From assembly GCA_002423245.1 (NCBI GenBank), contig DIVD01000025.1, positions 41,812 through 63,000 on the forward strand: DNA of 21,189 nt. The letters run 5' to 3'. A program made the translations under genes and the position numbers. Positions 8,865 through 16,286 of the stretch are shown piece by piece (position 1 is the stretch's first letter; each line of letters opens with the position of its first letter). Under the pieces are notes generated by a model. It worked only from the letters and a program-made list of their open reading frames with translations, did not search any database and was not told where the DNA came from. The stretch is from Rhodobacteraceae bacterium UBA6141 (GTDB taxonomy: Bacteria; Pseudomonadota; Alphaproteobacteria; Rhodobacterales; Rhodobacteraceae).

Positions 8865-9860
8865 CTAACCCGCCACCCGCAGCACGATCTTGCCGATATG
8901 CGCCGAGCCTTCCATCCGCGCATGGGCGGCGGCCGCCTCGTCCAGCGCAAACGCGCTGTCGATCACCGGCGCGACCGTCCCCGCGGCCAGCAGCGGCCAG
9001 ACATGCTGGCGCAACTCCTGCGCAATCCGCGCCTTGGCCAGATCGGATTGCGGGCGCAGGGTCGATCCGGTCAGCACCAGCCGCCGCGCCATGATCTGGG
9101 CAAAGTTCAGCTCCGCCTTCGGGCCTTCCAGAAAGGCGATCATCACCAGCCGCCCGTCATCGGCAAGCGCCCTGACGTTGCGCGGAATATAGCTGCCGCC
9201 GACCATGTCGAGGATCAGGTTCGCCCCGCCCTCCTCCGCCAGCACCTTGACGAAATCCGCCTCGCGGTAGTTGATCGCGGTCGCGCCAAGCGCGGCGCAG
9301 GCGGTGCATTTCGCCCCGGACCCGGCGGTGGCGAACACCCGCGCGCCAAAGGCCCGCGCCAGCTGGATCGCCGTGGTGCCGATCCCGGACGAGCCGCCAT
9401 GCACCAGGAACCGCTCACCTGCCTTCAATCCACCGCGCATGAAGACGTTCGACCAGACGGTGAAGAAGGTTTCGGGCAAGCACGCCGCCTCGCGCAGCGC
9501 CATCCCCGCCGGCACCGGCAGCGCATGGGCGGCCGGCGTCACCACATATTCGGCATAGCCCCCGCCGGGCAGCAGCGCGCAGACCGCATCGCCGACCCGC
9601 CAGCCCGTCACCCCCGGGCCGAGCGCCGCGACATGCCCCGAAGCCTCCAGCCCCGGCAGCGGCGAGGCGCCCGGCGGCGGCGCATAGCTTCCCGCGCGCT
9701 GCAAGGCATCGGGGCGGTTCACGCCCGCATGGGCGACGCGGATCAGGATCTGCCCGTGCCCCGGCTGCGGCACCGGCCGCTCGCAGGGCCGCAGCACCTC
9801 GGGCCCGCCCGGAGCCGAGATCTCGATGGCGCGCATCAGTGTCGGGATCGCATCCGTCAT
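8865..9860 (-). CDS. NAD(P)H quinone oxidoreductase, PIG3-type zinc-free MDR family
   Basis: 331 residues. A medium-chain dehydrogenase/reductase with an N-terminal GroES-like fold (GGPEVL, GVNRPDALQRAG) and a Rossmann domain starting VHGGSSGIGTTAIQLA at about 153-168. It lacks the cysteine/histidine zinc ligands of alcohol dehydrogenases, and the pattern RPDxLQRxGxYxPPPG is typical of the TP53I3/PIG3 quinone oxidoreductases, which reduce quinones with NADPH. The start at 9860 (MTDAIPT) overlaps the stop of the upstream COQ9-like gene as ATGA, which argues for translational coupling; an internal Met at 9836 is the alternative. Pairing with a ubiquinone-pathway protein suggests a quinone-related substrate, but this is inference. 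Confidence 0.93.
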   Translation of the reverse strand: MTDAIPTLMRAIEISAPGGPEVLRPCERPVPQPGHGQILIRVAHAGVNRPDALQRAGSYAPPPGASPLPGLEASGHVAALGPGVTGWRVGDAVCALLPGGGYAEYVVTPAAHALPVPAGMALREAACLPETFFTVWSNVFMRGGLKAGERFLVHGGSSGIGTTAIQLARAFGARVFATAGSGAKCTACAALGATAINYREADFVKVLAEEGGANLILDMVGGSYIPRNVRALADDGRLVMIAFLEGPKAELNFAQIMARRLVLTGSTLRPQSDLAKARIAQELRQHVWPLLAAGTVAPVIDSAFALDEAAAAHARMEGSAHIGKIVLRVAG

Positions 9861-10564
9861 GCTGCCGGCTCTCCGGTGCTGGTCTGCCCCGGCAGATCCT
9901 CGGCCCGCGATCCCGGCGCCTTCACCTTTCCCGCCAGCCACATCGGCCCTGCGAACACCGTCCGCAGCACCCTGTTGTCCTGCACCTGCGCCTTCAGCTT
10001 CTCGATCTGCATCACGTTCTCGATCCGGCGATCGAGGAACTCCCATGTTGCGGCATCGCCCTCGCTGCTGTCGCCCAGCCAGTACAGCACCGTCGCGGAC
10101 AAGACGGCCGCCAGCGTCGCGCGCTTCGAATACCAGTTCAGATCGTCCGCGCTGTCGCCCAGAGCCTCCCAGATCGCATCGGCCGTGCCCCAGATCAGCC
10201 TCGATCCGGTGCCCGCATGCTGCGGCAGCGCGAACAGCGCCGCCGCGCGCCGCACCAGTTCGCGGTCCGCCGCCCCCAGCCGCAGCCGCACCGCCAGCGC
10301 CACCCGCTCGCGAAAGCGCAGCGCCGCAAGATCGTGCTGCGCCAGCCGCAGCCGCATCGCGGCATCGCCGCGCCGGTGCCAGGCCACCACGAGGTCCACC
10401 GCCCCGCGCGGGCAGATCACGCGCGCGAGCGGCAGATCCACGCCCGCACCCCGCGCCGCCGCCTGAAAGGTCGCCTCCGACCAGCCGTCGAACGGCACAT
10501 GCGCCAAAGCCGCATCCAGCAGCGATTCTTGCACTGCTGCCGGGTTCAAGCCGTTGTCTTCCAT
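9857..10564 (-). CDS. COQ9 family protein (ubiquinone biosynthesis)
   Basis: 235 residues. COQ9 proteins have a TetR-like fold, bind lipids, and in mitochondria deliver the ubiquinone intermediate to the COQ7 hydroxylase; bacterial members are less studied. Seen: the N-terminal LLDAALAHVPFDGWSEATF and the family's hallmark DLNWYSKRATLAAVLSATVL at about 141-160, then YWLGD and a C-terminal FLDRRIENVMQIEKLK helix. I chose the ATG at 10564 (MEDNGLN), preceded by ACGGAGAG; in-frame starts at 10588 and 10633 have weaker sites. Its stop overlaps the oxidoreductase start by ATGA. It is divergent from rpsU, sharing a 108-bp intergenic region. Confidence 0.93.
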   Translation of the reverse strand: MEDNGLNPAAVQESLLDAALAHVPFDGWSEATFQAAARGAGVDLPLARVICPRGAVDLVVAWHRRGDAAMRLRLAQHDLAALRFRERVALAVRLRLGAADRELVRRAAALFALPQHAGTGSRLIWGTADAIWEALGDSADDLNWYSKRATLAAVLSATVLYWLGDSSEGDAATWEFLDRRIENVMQIEKLKAQVQDNRVLRTVFAGPMWLAGKVKAPGSRAEDLPGQTSTGEPAA

Positions 10565-10590
10565 CGCGCTCTCCGTTCCATTCCGCATGG

Positions 10591-10619
10591 TGGACAAGAT
10601 GCCCTTGCCCTGATATAGG
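10591..10619 (+). promoter_or_regulatory. Probable sigma70-type promoter of rpsU
   Basis: TGGACA (10591-10596, five of six to the -35 consensus) and TATAGG (10614-10619, four of six to the -10) are separated by exactly 17 bp and lie 53 bp before the rpsU start. It is sequence match only; its position inside the COQ9/rpsU divergent region fits. Confidence 0.45.
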
Positions 10620-10672
10620 ACCGGCTCCTGCAAATACTTGCAACTCTAACTTAGGAAGGTGGTGACAACCAC

Positions 10673-10879
10673 ATGCAGGTCAGCGTTCGCGACAACAATG
10701 TCGAACAGGCGCTTCGTGCCCTGAAGAAGAAACTTCAGCGCGAGGGTGTGTTTCGTGAAATGAAGCTCAAGCAACATTTCGAGAAGCCGTCCGTGAAGAA
10801 AGCCCGCGAGAAGGCCGAGGCCGTCCGGCGTGCCCGTAAACTGGCGCGCAAGAAGGCCCAGCGCGAAGGCGCTCTCTGA
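10673..10879 (+). CDS. rpsU: 30S ribosomal protein S21
   Basis: 68 residues, the normal size for alphaproteobacterial S21. It is a small, very basic protein of the 30S platform, near the 3' end of 16S rRNA, that helps select mRNA during initiation. Seen: MQVSVRDNNVEQALRALKKK, then EMKLKQHFEKPSVKKAREK and a basic Arg/Lys-rich C-terminal helix ending QREGAL. The ATG at 10673 follows AGGAAGGTGG. It is a single-gene unit with a likely promoter at 10591-10619 and a strong hairpin terminator at 10937-10968. Confidence 0.98.
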   Translation: MQVSVRDNNVEQALRALKKKLQREGVFREMKLKQHFEKPSVKKAREKAEAVRRARKLARKKAQREGAL

Positions 10880-10936
10880 GCATCCTCGAGGTCTTTCGGG
10901 TCCTGTTACGCTGGCGGGGAAACCCGCGTCACGATC

Positions 10937-10968
10937 AACCCCCGGGGCGAAGGCCAACGGGGGTTTTT
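10937..10968 (+). terminator. Rho-independent terminator of rpsU
   Basis: AACCCCCG pairs with CGGGGGTT (8 bp) around a 13-nt loop and runs straight into TTTTT (10964-10968). It sits 58 bp after the rpsU stop. Confidence 0.88.
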
Positions 10969-10990
10969 CCTTGCCTGCGGCTTCTTGCTG

Positions 10991-11028
10991 GCAAAAATAT
11001 CCCGGGGGTCCGGGGGCAGAGCCCCCGG
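10991..11028. repeat. Hairpin of a dispersed-repeat type, possible terminator of map
   Basis: An AAAAATAT stretch is followed by CCCGGGGG and a perfect 8-bp hairpin CCGGGGGC-AGA-GCCCCCGG (11010-11028). On the minus strand the hairpin comes first, followed by a spacer and ATATTTTT, 14 bp beyond the map stop, so it may end that transcript. From memory, similar blocks recur between genes in Rhodobacteraceae genomes; copy number cannot be tested here. Confidence 0.5.
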
Positions 11029-11041
11029 CCGTTGCAGAAGC

Positions 11042-11851
11042 TCACCCCCAGGTCGGATGAAACCGCCCCGCCGGGCTCAGCGTGAAGATCTCGCAGCCAT
11101 CCGCCGTCACGCCGACCGCGTGCTCGAACTGCGCCGAGAGCGACTTGTCGCGGGTGACGGCCGTCCAGTCGTCGGCCAGCACCTTGGTTTCCGGGCGGCC
11201 CAGGTTCACCATCGGCTCTATGGTGAAGAACATGCCTTCCTCCAGCACCGCGCCCTTGCCGGGCCGGCCATAATGCAGCACGTTCGGCGGCGCATGGAAC
11301 ACCCGGCCAAGCCCGTGGCCGCAGAAATCGCGCACCACGCTCATCCGCTGCGCCTCGACATAACTCTGGATCGCGAAACCGATATCGCCGAAGGTGTTGC
11401 CGGGCCGCACAGCCTCGATCCCCAGCATCAGCGAGTCATGCGTGACCTGGATCAGCCGCTCCGCCTTGCGGCCGAGGGTGCCGGCCACATACATGCGGCT
11501 GCTGTCGCCGTACCAGCCATCCAGGATCACCGTCACGTCGATGTTGAGGATGTCGCCGTCCCTGAGCAGCTTCGGCCCGGGGATGCCGTGGCAGACGACA
11601 TGGTTGACGCTGATGCAGCTGGCATGGCGATAGCCGCGATAGCCGATCGTGGCCGACACCGTGCCAAGCTCCGTCACCCGGCGGGTGATGAAATCGTCCA
11701 GCGCCTCGGTGGTGACGCCCGGTTCGACCAGGTCCGCCACCTCGTCGAGAATGCGCGCGGCGACCTGACCGGCCGCCCGCATCCCGGCGAAATCGCCCGG
11801 CTCGTGGATTCTGATGCCGTCCTTGGTCAGCCGGCCGCGCGGATCGTCCAC
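11042..11851 (-). CDS. map: Methionine aminopeptidase, type I
   Basis: 269 residues. It removes the initiator methionine from new proteins in the cytoplasm using two divalent metal ions. All five metal ligands of the pita-bread fold are visible: Asp105 (NIDVTV), Asp116 (WYGD), His179 (GHGLG), Glu212 (TIEPM) and Glu243 (FEHAV); His88 in VCHGIPG is the substrate-contacting histidine. I placed the start at a GTG at 11851 because GAGGGG lies at ideal distance before it, and the protein then begins with the common (M)DDPRGRLTKDGI. An ATG five codons upstream (11866) is the alternative but has a poorer site, and its own codons form part of that GAGGGG. It is divergent from the CinA-like gene. Confidence 0.96.
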   Translation of the reverse strand: MDDPRGRLTKDGIRIHEPGDFAGMRAAGQVAARILDEVADLVEPGVTTEALDDFITRRVTELGTVSATIGYRGYRHASCISVNHVVCHGIPGPKLLRDGDILNIDVTVILDGWYGDSSRMYVAGTLGRKAERLIQVTHDSLMLGIEAVRPGNTFGDIGFAIQSYVEAQRMSVVRDFCGHGLGRVFHAPPNVLHYGRPGKGAVLEEGMFFTIEPMVNLGRPETKVLADDWTAVTRDKSLSAQFEHAVGVTADGCEIFTLSPAGRFHPTWG

Positions 11852-11991
11852 AGCGCTACCCCTCATGCCCGTGCCCCATGCCCATGAATGGATTTTTAGA
11901 TAGTGAAGAAATTCCGGCTTGGCCAGACCCGCGGCCTTTTCGGCCCCCGCCCGCGTGCCTATACTCGATCCGAGCCGCCACGGAGCCCTTC

Positions 11992-12723
11992 ATGCCGAAC
12001 CCAACCGCCGCGATCCTGGTCATCGGGGACGAGATCCTGTCGGGCCGCACCCGCGAGGGGAACGCCTACCTGCTTGCGGGCGAATTCACCCGCGCGGGCA
12101 TCGACCTGCGCGAGATCCGGGTGATCCCCGATGACCATGACAGCATCGTCGCCGCGGTGAACGCATTGCGCGGCGCATATGACCATCTGTTCACCTCGGG
12201 CGGCATCGGCCCCACCCATGACGACATCACGGCCGATGCCGTCGCCGCCGCCTTCGGCGTGCCCATCGGCGTGCGCGAGGATGCCCGCGCACTGATGGCC
12301 GCGCATTACGAAAAGCGGGGGGTGGAGTTCAACGCGGCCCGGCAGCGCATGGCCCGCATTCCCGAGGGCGCCACGCTGATCGACAACCCGGTGTCGATCG
12401 CGCCGGGCTTCACGATCGGCAATGTGCATGTGATGGCGGGCGTGCCCATCGTGTTTCAGGCGATGGTCGCCTCGGTGTTGCCAAGGCTCACCGGCGGGCA
12501 ACCGCTCCTGTCGCAGGCGCTGCGGGTGATGCGCCCCGAAGGCGAGGTGGCAGAGCCGCTGGCGGCGATTGCCGAGGCGCATCCCGGGGTTACGGTCGGC
12601 TCCTATCCCTTCTTGCAGGATGGCGCCTATGGCACCAACCTCGTGGTGCGCGGCCCCGTCGCCGCCGAGGTCGATGCCGCGATGGCCGCAATCGCCGCCG
12701 CTTTCCCGGGGCGCACGGAATGA
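11992..12723 (+). CDS. CinA N-terminal/MoaB-like molybdopterin-binding domain protein
   Basis: 243 residues. A stand-alone member of the COG1058 family: the MoCF_biosynth domain is seen in VIGDEILSGRTREGN (10-24) and the signature TSGGIGPTHDDIT at 68-80. The C-terminal half continues with family features (VHVMAGVP, VGSYPF). It lacks the CinA C-terminal nicotinamide-nucleotide amidase domain. The fold binds molybdopterin or nucleotide-like ligands; CinA-N domains in other proteins act on ADP-ribose or NADH-derived compounds, so the true substrate is open. The ATG at 11992 follows CGGAG, and a TATACT at 11960-11965 is a candidate -10 box without a clear -35. It overlaps the following acetyltransferase gene by ATGA. 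Confidence 0.92.
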   Translation: MPNPTAAILVIGDEILSGRTREGNAYLLAGEFTRAGIDLREIRVIPDDHDSIVAAVNALRGAYDHLFTSGGIGPTHDDITADAVAAAFGVPIGVREDARALMAAHYEKRGVEFNAARQRMARIPEGATLIDNPVSIAPGFTIGNVHVMAGVPIVFQAMVASVLPRLTGGQPLLSQALRVMRPEGEVAEPLAAIAEAHPGVTVGSYPFLQDGAYGTNLVVRGPVAAEVDAAMAAIAAAFPGRTE

Positions 12724-13424
12724 TGGACCTCTCCGCCGTGATGGACGCGACCTGGCCCGCGGCGCAAACCCGCCGCAGCGGCCCATGGTTGCTGCGCGAG
12801 GGGCAGGGTGGCGGCAAGCGCGTGTCTGCCGCCACCGCGGAAGGCCCGTGGCAGCCCGAAGACATCGCCCTTGCCGAACAGGCGCAGGCCGCGCTTGGCC
12901 AGCCCGCGCTGTTCCGGCTGCGCGAGGGCGATGCGGCGCTGGACGCCGAACTCGCGGCCCGCGGCTACCGCCTGCTGGACCCGGTGGTCGCCTATGCCGC
13001 CCCGGTGGCGCAGCTTGCCAGCGTCCCCGTGCCGCCGATCTGCGCCTTCCCGATCTGGCCGCCGCTGGCGATCCAGAACGAGATCTGGGATGAGGGCGGG
13101 ATCGGCCCCGCGCGCCGCGCCGTGATGCAGCGGGTGCGCGGCGCCCGCACCTCCTTCCTCGGGCGGATCAACGACCGCGCGGGCGGCAGCGCCTTCATCG
13201 CGCTGCATGGGCAGACGGCGATGCTGCACGCGCTGCATATCGTGCCCGAACAGCGGCGCAACCGCCTTGCGACCCACCTTGTGCATGGCGCGGCGCAATG
13301 GGCAGAGGCGCAGGGCGCGGTCAACCTTTCCTTGGTGGTTACACGCGACAATGCGCCTGCCCGCGCGCTCTATGCTTCCCTGGGGATGGAAATCGTGGGA
13401 GAGTATCACTATCGAATGAAATGA
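12720..13424 (+). CDS. GNAT family N-acetyltransferase
   Basis: 234 residues. The C-terminal part (about 155-234) is a GNAT acetyl-CoA-binding domain: ALHIVPEQRRNRLATHLVHG (the Q/RxxGxG/A-type loop, here QRRNRLA), then LSLVVTRDNAPARALYASLG and GMEIVGEYHYR, the usual end. The N-terminal 150 residues are more diverged. Such enzymes transfer acetyl from acetyl-CoA to an amine; the acceptor is unknown. The start ATG at 12720 overlaps the TGA of the CinA-like gene, indicating translational coupling; a second ATG follows at once at 12723. Its loop has Asn where many GNATs have Gly, a minor deviation. Confidence 0.88.
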   Translation: MMDLSAVMDATWPAAQTRRSGPWLLREGQGGGKRVSAATAEGPWQPEDIALAEQAQAALGQPALFRLREGDAALDAELAARGYRLLDPVVAYAAPVAQLASVPVPPICAFPIWPPLAIQNEIWDEGGIGPARRAVMQRVRGARTSFLGRINDRAGGSAFIALHGQTAMLHALHIVPEQRRNRLATHLVHGAAQWAEAQGAVNLSLVVTRDNAPARALYASLGMEIVGEYHYRMK

Positions 13425-13595
13425 GCCGCAAAGGCCAGAGCAGTGGTCCACGAAGGCCGAAGCCCGCAAGACCGAGAGCCGATGGCGCCTGACCTGCCGA
13501 TGGTCGGGCCGCTTCCCGCCTGCCTGCGCCGCGCCGGGGTGCGCCCCCGGCCGACCGCCGTGACCCGGCCCACTGTTGAAACCCATGGTGCCCCG

Positions 13596-14564
13596 ATGAT
13601 GCGCGCTGCCGCCTGCCTCGGGGCCCTGACGCTGGCCGGGCTGCCTTCCAGCGGCGCGGCGCAGGCGCCGGCCGCGCCGCTGGAGCTGCCGGCCACGGCA
13701 GAGCCGACCGCCGGGCGTCTGGAGCCGCTTGGCAGCCATTCGCTGCCCGTCGGCCCGCTCCGTGACGGCAAGGTGCCGATGCTGCCGGTCGAAGGCGCGA
13801 TCAGCCAGACCGCCTGGCGGCTGGACGCGCCCGGCGCCACGACGCTGCAACTGCTCGAACCGCTGCGCGCGCAACTGGCCGGGGCCGGCTTCACCACGAT
13901 CTATGATTGCGACGATGCGCTCTGCGGCGGCTTCGATTTCCGCTATTCCGCCTCGCTGCTGCGCGAGCCCGACATGCATGTCGATCTGGGCGACTTCCGC
14001 TTCGTGGCCGCGCAGAAGGGCACGGGCGCGGCGGCGGAATACCTGGAGCTGTGGGTCAGCCGGTCGAGCGAGCGCGGCTTCGTGCAGATCACCCATGTCC
14101 GCCCGCCCGATGCCGCGCCGCTGGCAGTGACCGGCTCGACCAAGGCGCCCGCCGCCGCCCGACCCTTTGCCGATCCTGCGGCGCCGAGGGACATCGGCGC
14201 CGCCTTGCAGGACATTGGCACCTACGCGCTGGACGATCTGGCCTTCGCCACCGGCTCCTCGCAACTGGGGGAGGGCGAATTCCCCTCGCTTGCCGCGCTG
14301 GCAGACTATCTTGCCGCGAACCCCGGTCAGCGCATCACGCTGGTCGGACATACCGACGCGGTCGGCAGCATCGACGCGAATATCGCCCTGTCGCGCAGCC
14401 GCGCCGCCTCGGTCCGGGACCGGCTGGTGGCGGTGCATGGCGCGAATCCGGCGCAGCTGGCGGCAGAGGGGGCGGGCTATCTGGCGCCCCGTGCCTCGAA
14501 CCTGTCGGATGAGGGGCGCGCGAGAAACAGACGGGTCGAGGCCATGTTGACCCCGACCCGGTAG
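13596..14564 (+). CDS. Exported OmpA-C domain protein
   Basis: 322 residues. A short signal peptide (MMRAAACLGALTLAGL, cleavage near AQA) is followed by a Pro/Ala-rich linker and a middle domain of unknown type (about 45-180, with a Cys pair in YDCDDALCGG). The C-terminal OmpA/MotB peptidoglycan-binding domain has LVGHTDAVGSIDANIALSRS, then RAASVRDRL and the closing NRRVEAML. It probably tethers the envelope to peptidoglycan in the periplasm. Two adjacent ATGs (13596 and 13599) give a good signal peptide, though the ribosome-binding site is weak. An extension to a GTG at 13443 lacks similarity. It lies 171 bp after the acetyltransferase gene. Confidence 0.9.
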   Translation: MMRAAACLGALTLAGLPSSGAAQAPAAPLELPATAEPTAGRLEPLGSHSLPVGPLRDGKVPMLPVEGAISQTAWRLDAPGATTLQLLEPLRAQLAGAGFTTIYDCDDALCGGFDFRYSASLLREPDMHVDLGDFRFVAAQKGTGAAAEYLELWVSRSSERGFVQITHVRPPDAAPLAVTGSTKAPAAARPFADPAAPRDIGAALQDIGTYALDDLAFATGSSQLGEGEFPSLAALADYLAANPGQRITLVGHTDAVGSIDANIALSRSRAASVRDRLVAVHGANPAQLAAEGAGYLAPRASNLSDEGRARNRRVEAMLTPTR

Positions 14565-14654
14565 CCCGGAGCTTCGCCGCAGCACGGGGGGCGGAACGGT
14601 TCGCGGCGCGCCGCAGTTGAATTGCCGGCAGGCACTACCAGTTGATCCATACAG

Positions 14655-15133
14655 TTGTCCGCGGCTCCGTTGCGCAAATCGGGCGCGGGCCGGGCCTCGC
14701 CTTACAGGCTCACCCAGAATCCTGCAGAAGTGGCGGGGCTCAAATCCCGCACGCAGGAAGGCGCAGGCGAAACGGCTGGCGCGACGCCGGAGGCTCTGCG
14801 CGGCCTCTTGCCGCCGAATGGCTCGGCCTTCTTCGATGCCTTCGTGATCGATCGCGCCACCGGCGCGCCGCCCCTCGTGGATCTCGGCGCCGGGTTCCCG
14901 GTTGTGACGGGCGGGCTTCAGACGTCGACGATCTGGTGCCCGGCCACGGGCACATCGATCTGGTTGCGCGCCGTGAGCGAGTTGACCGGCGCCGTCTTCG
15001 AACAGGAAGTCACAACCGACCTTCTCGAGGCGGCGACTTCCTCGCATCGCGCCTCTTCCTGAACGACGGCGCCACAGCCACGGCCGTCGCCTTTGAATGC
15101 ACCGGCCTTTACCCGGAAGATTGTTCAGCCTGA
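14655..15133 (+). pseudogene. Unrecognised coding sequence, apparently frameshifted
   Basis: I do not recognise this family. One frame gives a well-composed protein stretch from about 14700 (RLTQNPAEVAGLKSRTQEGA, FFDAFVIDRATGAPPLVDLG, STIWCPATGTSIWLRAVSEL, TGAVFEQEVTTDL), then stops at 15062 after HRASS. Another frame (-1 relative to it), open across the same place, continues with LFLNDGATATAVAFECTGLY and PEDCSA before a stop at 15133. Joining the two between about 15020 and 15058 gives a single smooth protein of some 145 residues, which suggests a disrupted gene or a sequencing error. No good start codon or ribosome-binding site is visible, so the 5' end is uncertain. The rest of the gap between the OmpA-like and glycosyltransferase genes shows nothing else apart from the palindrome at 15141. 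Confidence 0.4.
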
Positions 15134-15140
15134 ACCGATT

Positions 15141-15161
15141 GGGAAATCGCGCATATTTCCC
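15141..15161. promoter_or_regulatory. Perfect inverted repeat, possible operator
   Basis: GGGAAAT and ATTTCCC form 7-bp perfect arms with a 7-bp spacer. The block lies 98 bp before the glycosyltransferase start and 8 bp after the stop of the broken CDS. There is no T-run, so a terminator is less likely than a binding site. Confidence 0.35.
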
Positions 15162-15258
15162 GCCCAGTCAACCAGGGCGCGCGCCAGTTGCGCCCCCACC
15201 TTTGCCAACCCCCTGCCGCGCTGCTATGCCCAAGCCAGGCGGGCCGACGGGAGACCTC

Positions 15259-16146
15259 ATGCGATTGTTCGGGCGCAAGCGCCACATCACCCGGATCGGG
15301 CTGGCCCCGCCGGCGCCGCGGCCGGGGCGCGGCGGCATCGCCATCGTGCTGATCGTGCGCAACGAGGAGCGCCACATCGCCGAATGGGCGCGCTTCCATG
15401 CGGCGGCGGGCGCCGCGCGCTTCATCGTCTATGACAATGGCTGCACCGATGGCACGCTGGCGGCGCTGGAGGCGGCGGTGCCGGGGCTGGCAACGGTGAT
15501 CCCCTGGGACCAGAAGCTGACGGCGGGCGACGCCGAGATCCACAACCAGGTGCTGGCCTATGCCCATGCCACCCGCAACTTCGGCGGCGCCTTCCGCTGG
15601 ATGAGCTATCTCGACGTGGACGAGTTCCTCGTGCCGAAGCGGGCCGCAAGCCTGCCCGAGGCGCTCGCGCATCTGGAGGGGTGCCGCAACATCAGCCTGC
15701 CCTGGCACATGTTCGGCCGGAACGGGCACATGCAGCCGCCCGAAGGCGGCGTCGTGCAGAACTACACCCGGCGCAACCCCGACCCGATGAGCAGCGCCAG
15801 AGGTCTGCGCAACTTCAAGATGATCGTGGATCCCTGCCATGTGACGGCGCTGCGGGTGCATACCGTCTGGACCGATGGCAGCGACGCCACCTGCAACGAC
15901 CGGGGCGAGCGGTTCAGCGCGACCGGACGCGAGACGCGGGCCTTCTATTCGGCCGATCACATCCAGCTCAATCACTACTACACGCGGTCGGATGCCGAGC
16001 TGCGCGCCAAGATCGCGCGCGGCCCGAACCTGACCACGCCCGACGCCGACCACCTGCGCCGGGTGATGCGCAAGGTTGCCCATATCGAGGCGGGCGAGAT
16101 CGAGGACCGCAGCGCCCCCGAATTCCTGGCGCGGATCGGGCAATAA
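15259..16146 (+). CDS. Glycosyltransferase, GT92/GT2-like
   Basis: 295 residues. A GT-A-type transferase: IVLIVRNEERHIAEW near residues 29-43, the loop VYDNGCTDGT at 57-66, and the metal-binding segment YLDVDEFLVP (DVDEF, 119-123) in place of the classical DXD. The C-terminal half carries KMIVDP, HTVW and LNHYYTRS, usual in the GT92/DUF23-like group that often adds galactose or similar sugars in surface polysaccharides. Donor and acceptor are unknown, and no membrane helix is evident. The ATG at 15259 has GGGAG just upstream; the in-frame extension to 15097 is Pro-rich and unsupported. Confidence 0.88.
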   Translation: MRLFGRKRHITRIGLAPPAPRPGRGGIAIVLIVRNEERHIAEWARFHAAAGAARFIVYDNGCTDGTLAALEAAVPGLATVIPWDQKLTAGDAEIHNQVLAYAHATRNFGGAFRWMSYLDVDEFLVPKRAASLPEALAHLEGCRNISLPWHMFGRNGHMQPPEGGVVQNYTRRNPDPMSSARGLRNFKMIVDPCHVTALRVHTVWTDGSDATCNDRGERFSATGRETRAFYSADHIQLNHYYTRSDAELRAKIARGPNLTTPDADHLRRVMRKVAHIEAGEIEDRSAPEFLARIGQ

Positions 16147-16286
16147 CATCAGGCCGCCCGTTCGCGCCTGCACCGCCAGCGGCGGAAACCGTTCCTTTTG
16201 CGCGTTGCGTGAAGACGGGGGCTGCAATCCGCTTCCGTCCGGCCTATCTCGGAGAGAGCCGCGAACCTTTGAATGGAGAGCTGACG

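Noticed and set aside
14735..14765. A T-arm-like hairpin with CTCAAAT suggesting a tRNA
   Set aside because: The stem/loop geometry does not fit (8-nt loop with the best stem), no acceptor, D or anticodon arms could be built, and it lies inside an apparent coding frame.
12627..15047. An 806-codon open frame on the minus strand
   Set aside because: It lies antisense to three supported genes or gene parts (CinA-like end, GNAT, OmpA-like), is Arg/Gly/Ala-rich, and has no family motifs. Such long shadow frames are expected in very GC-rich coding DNA.
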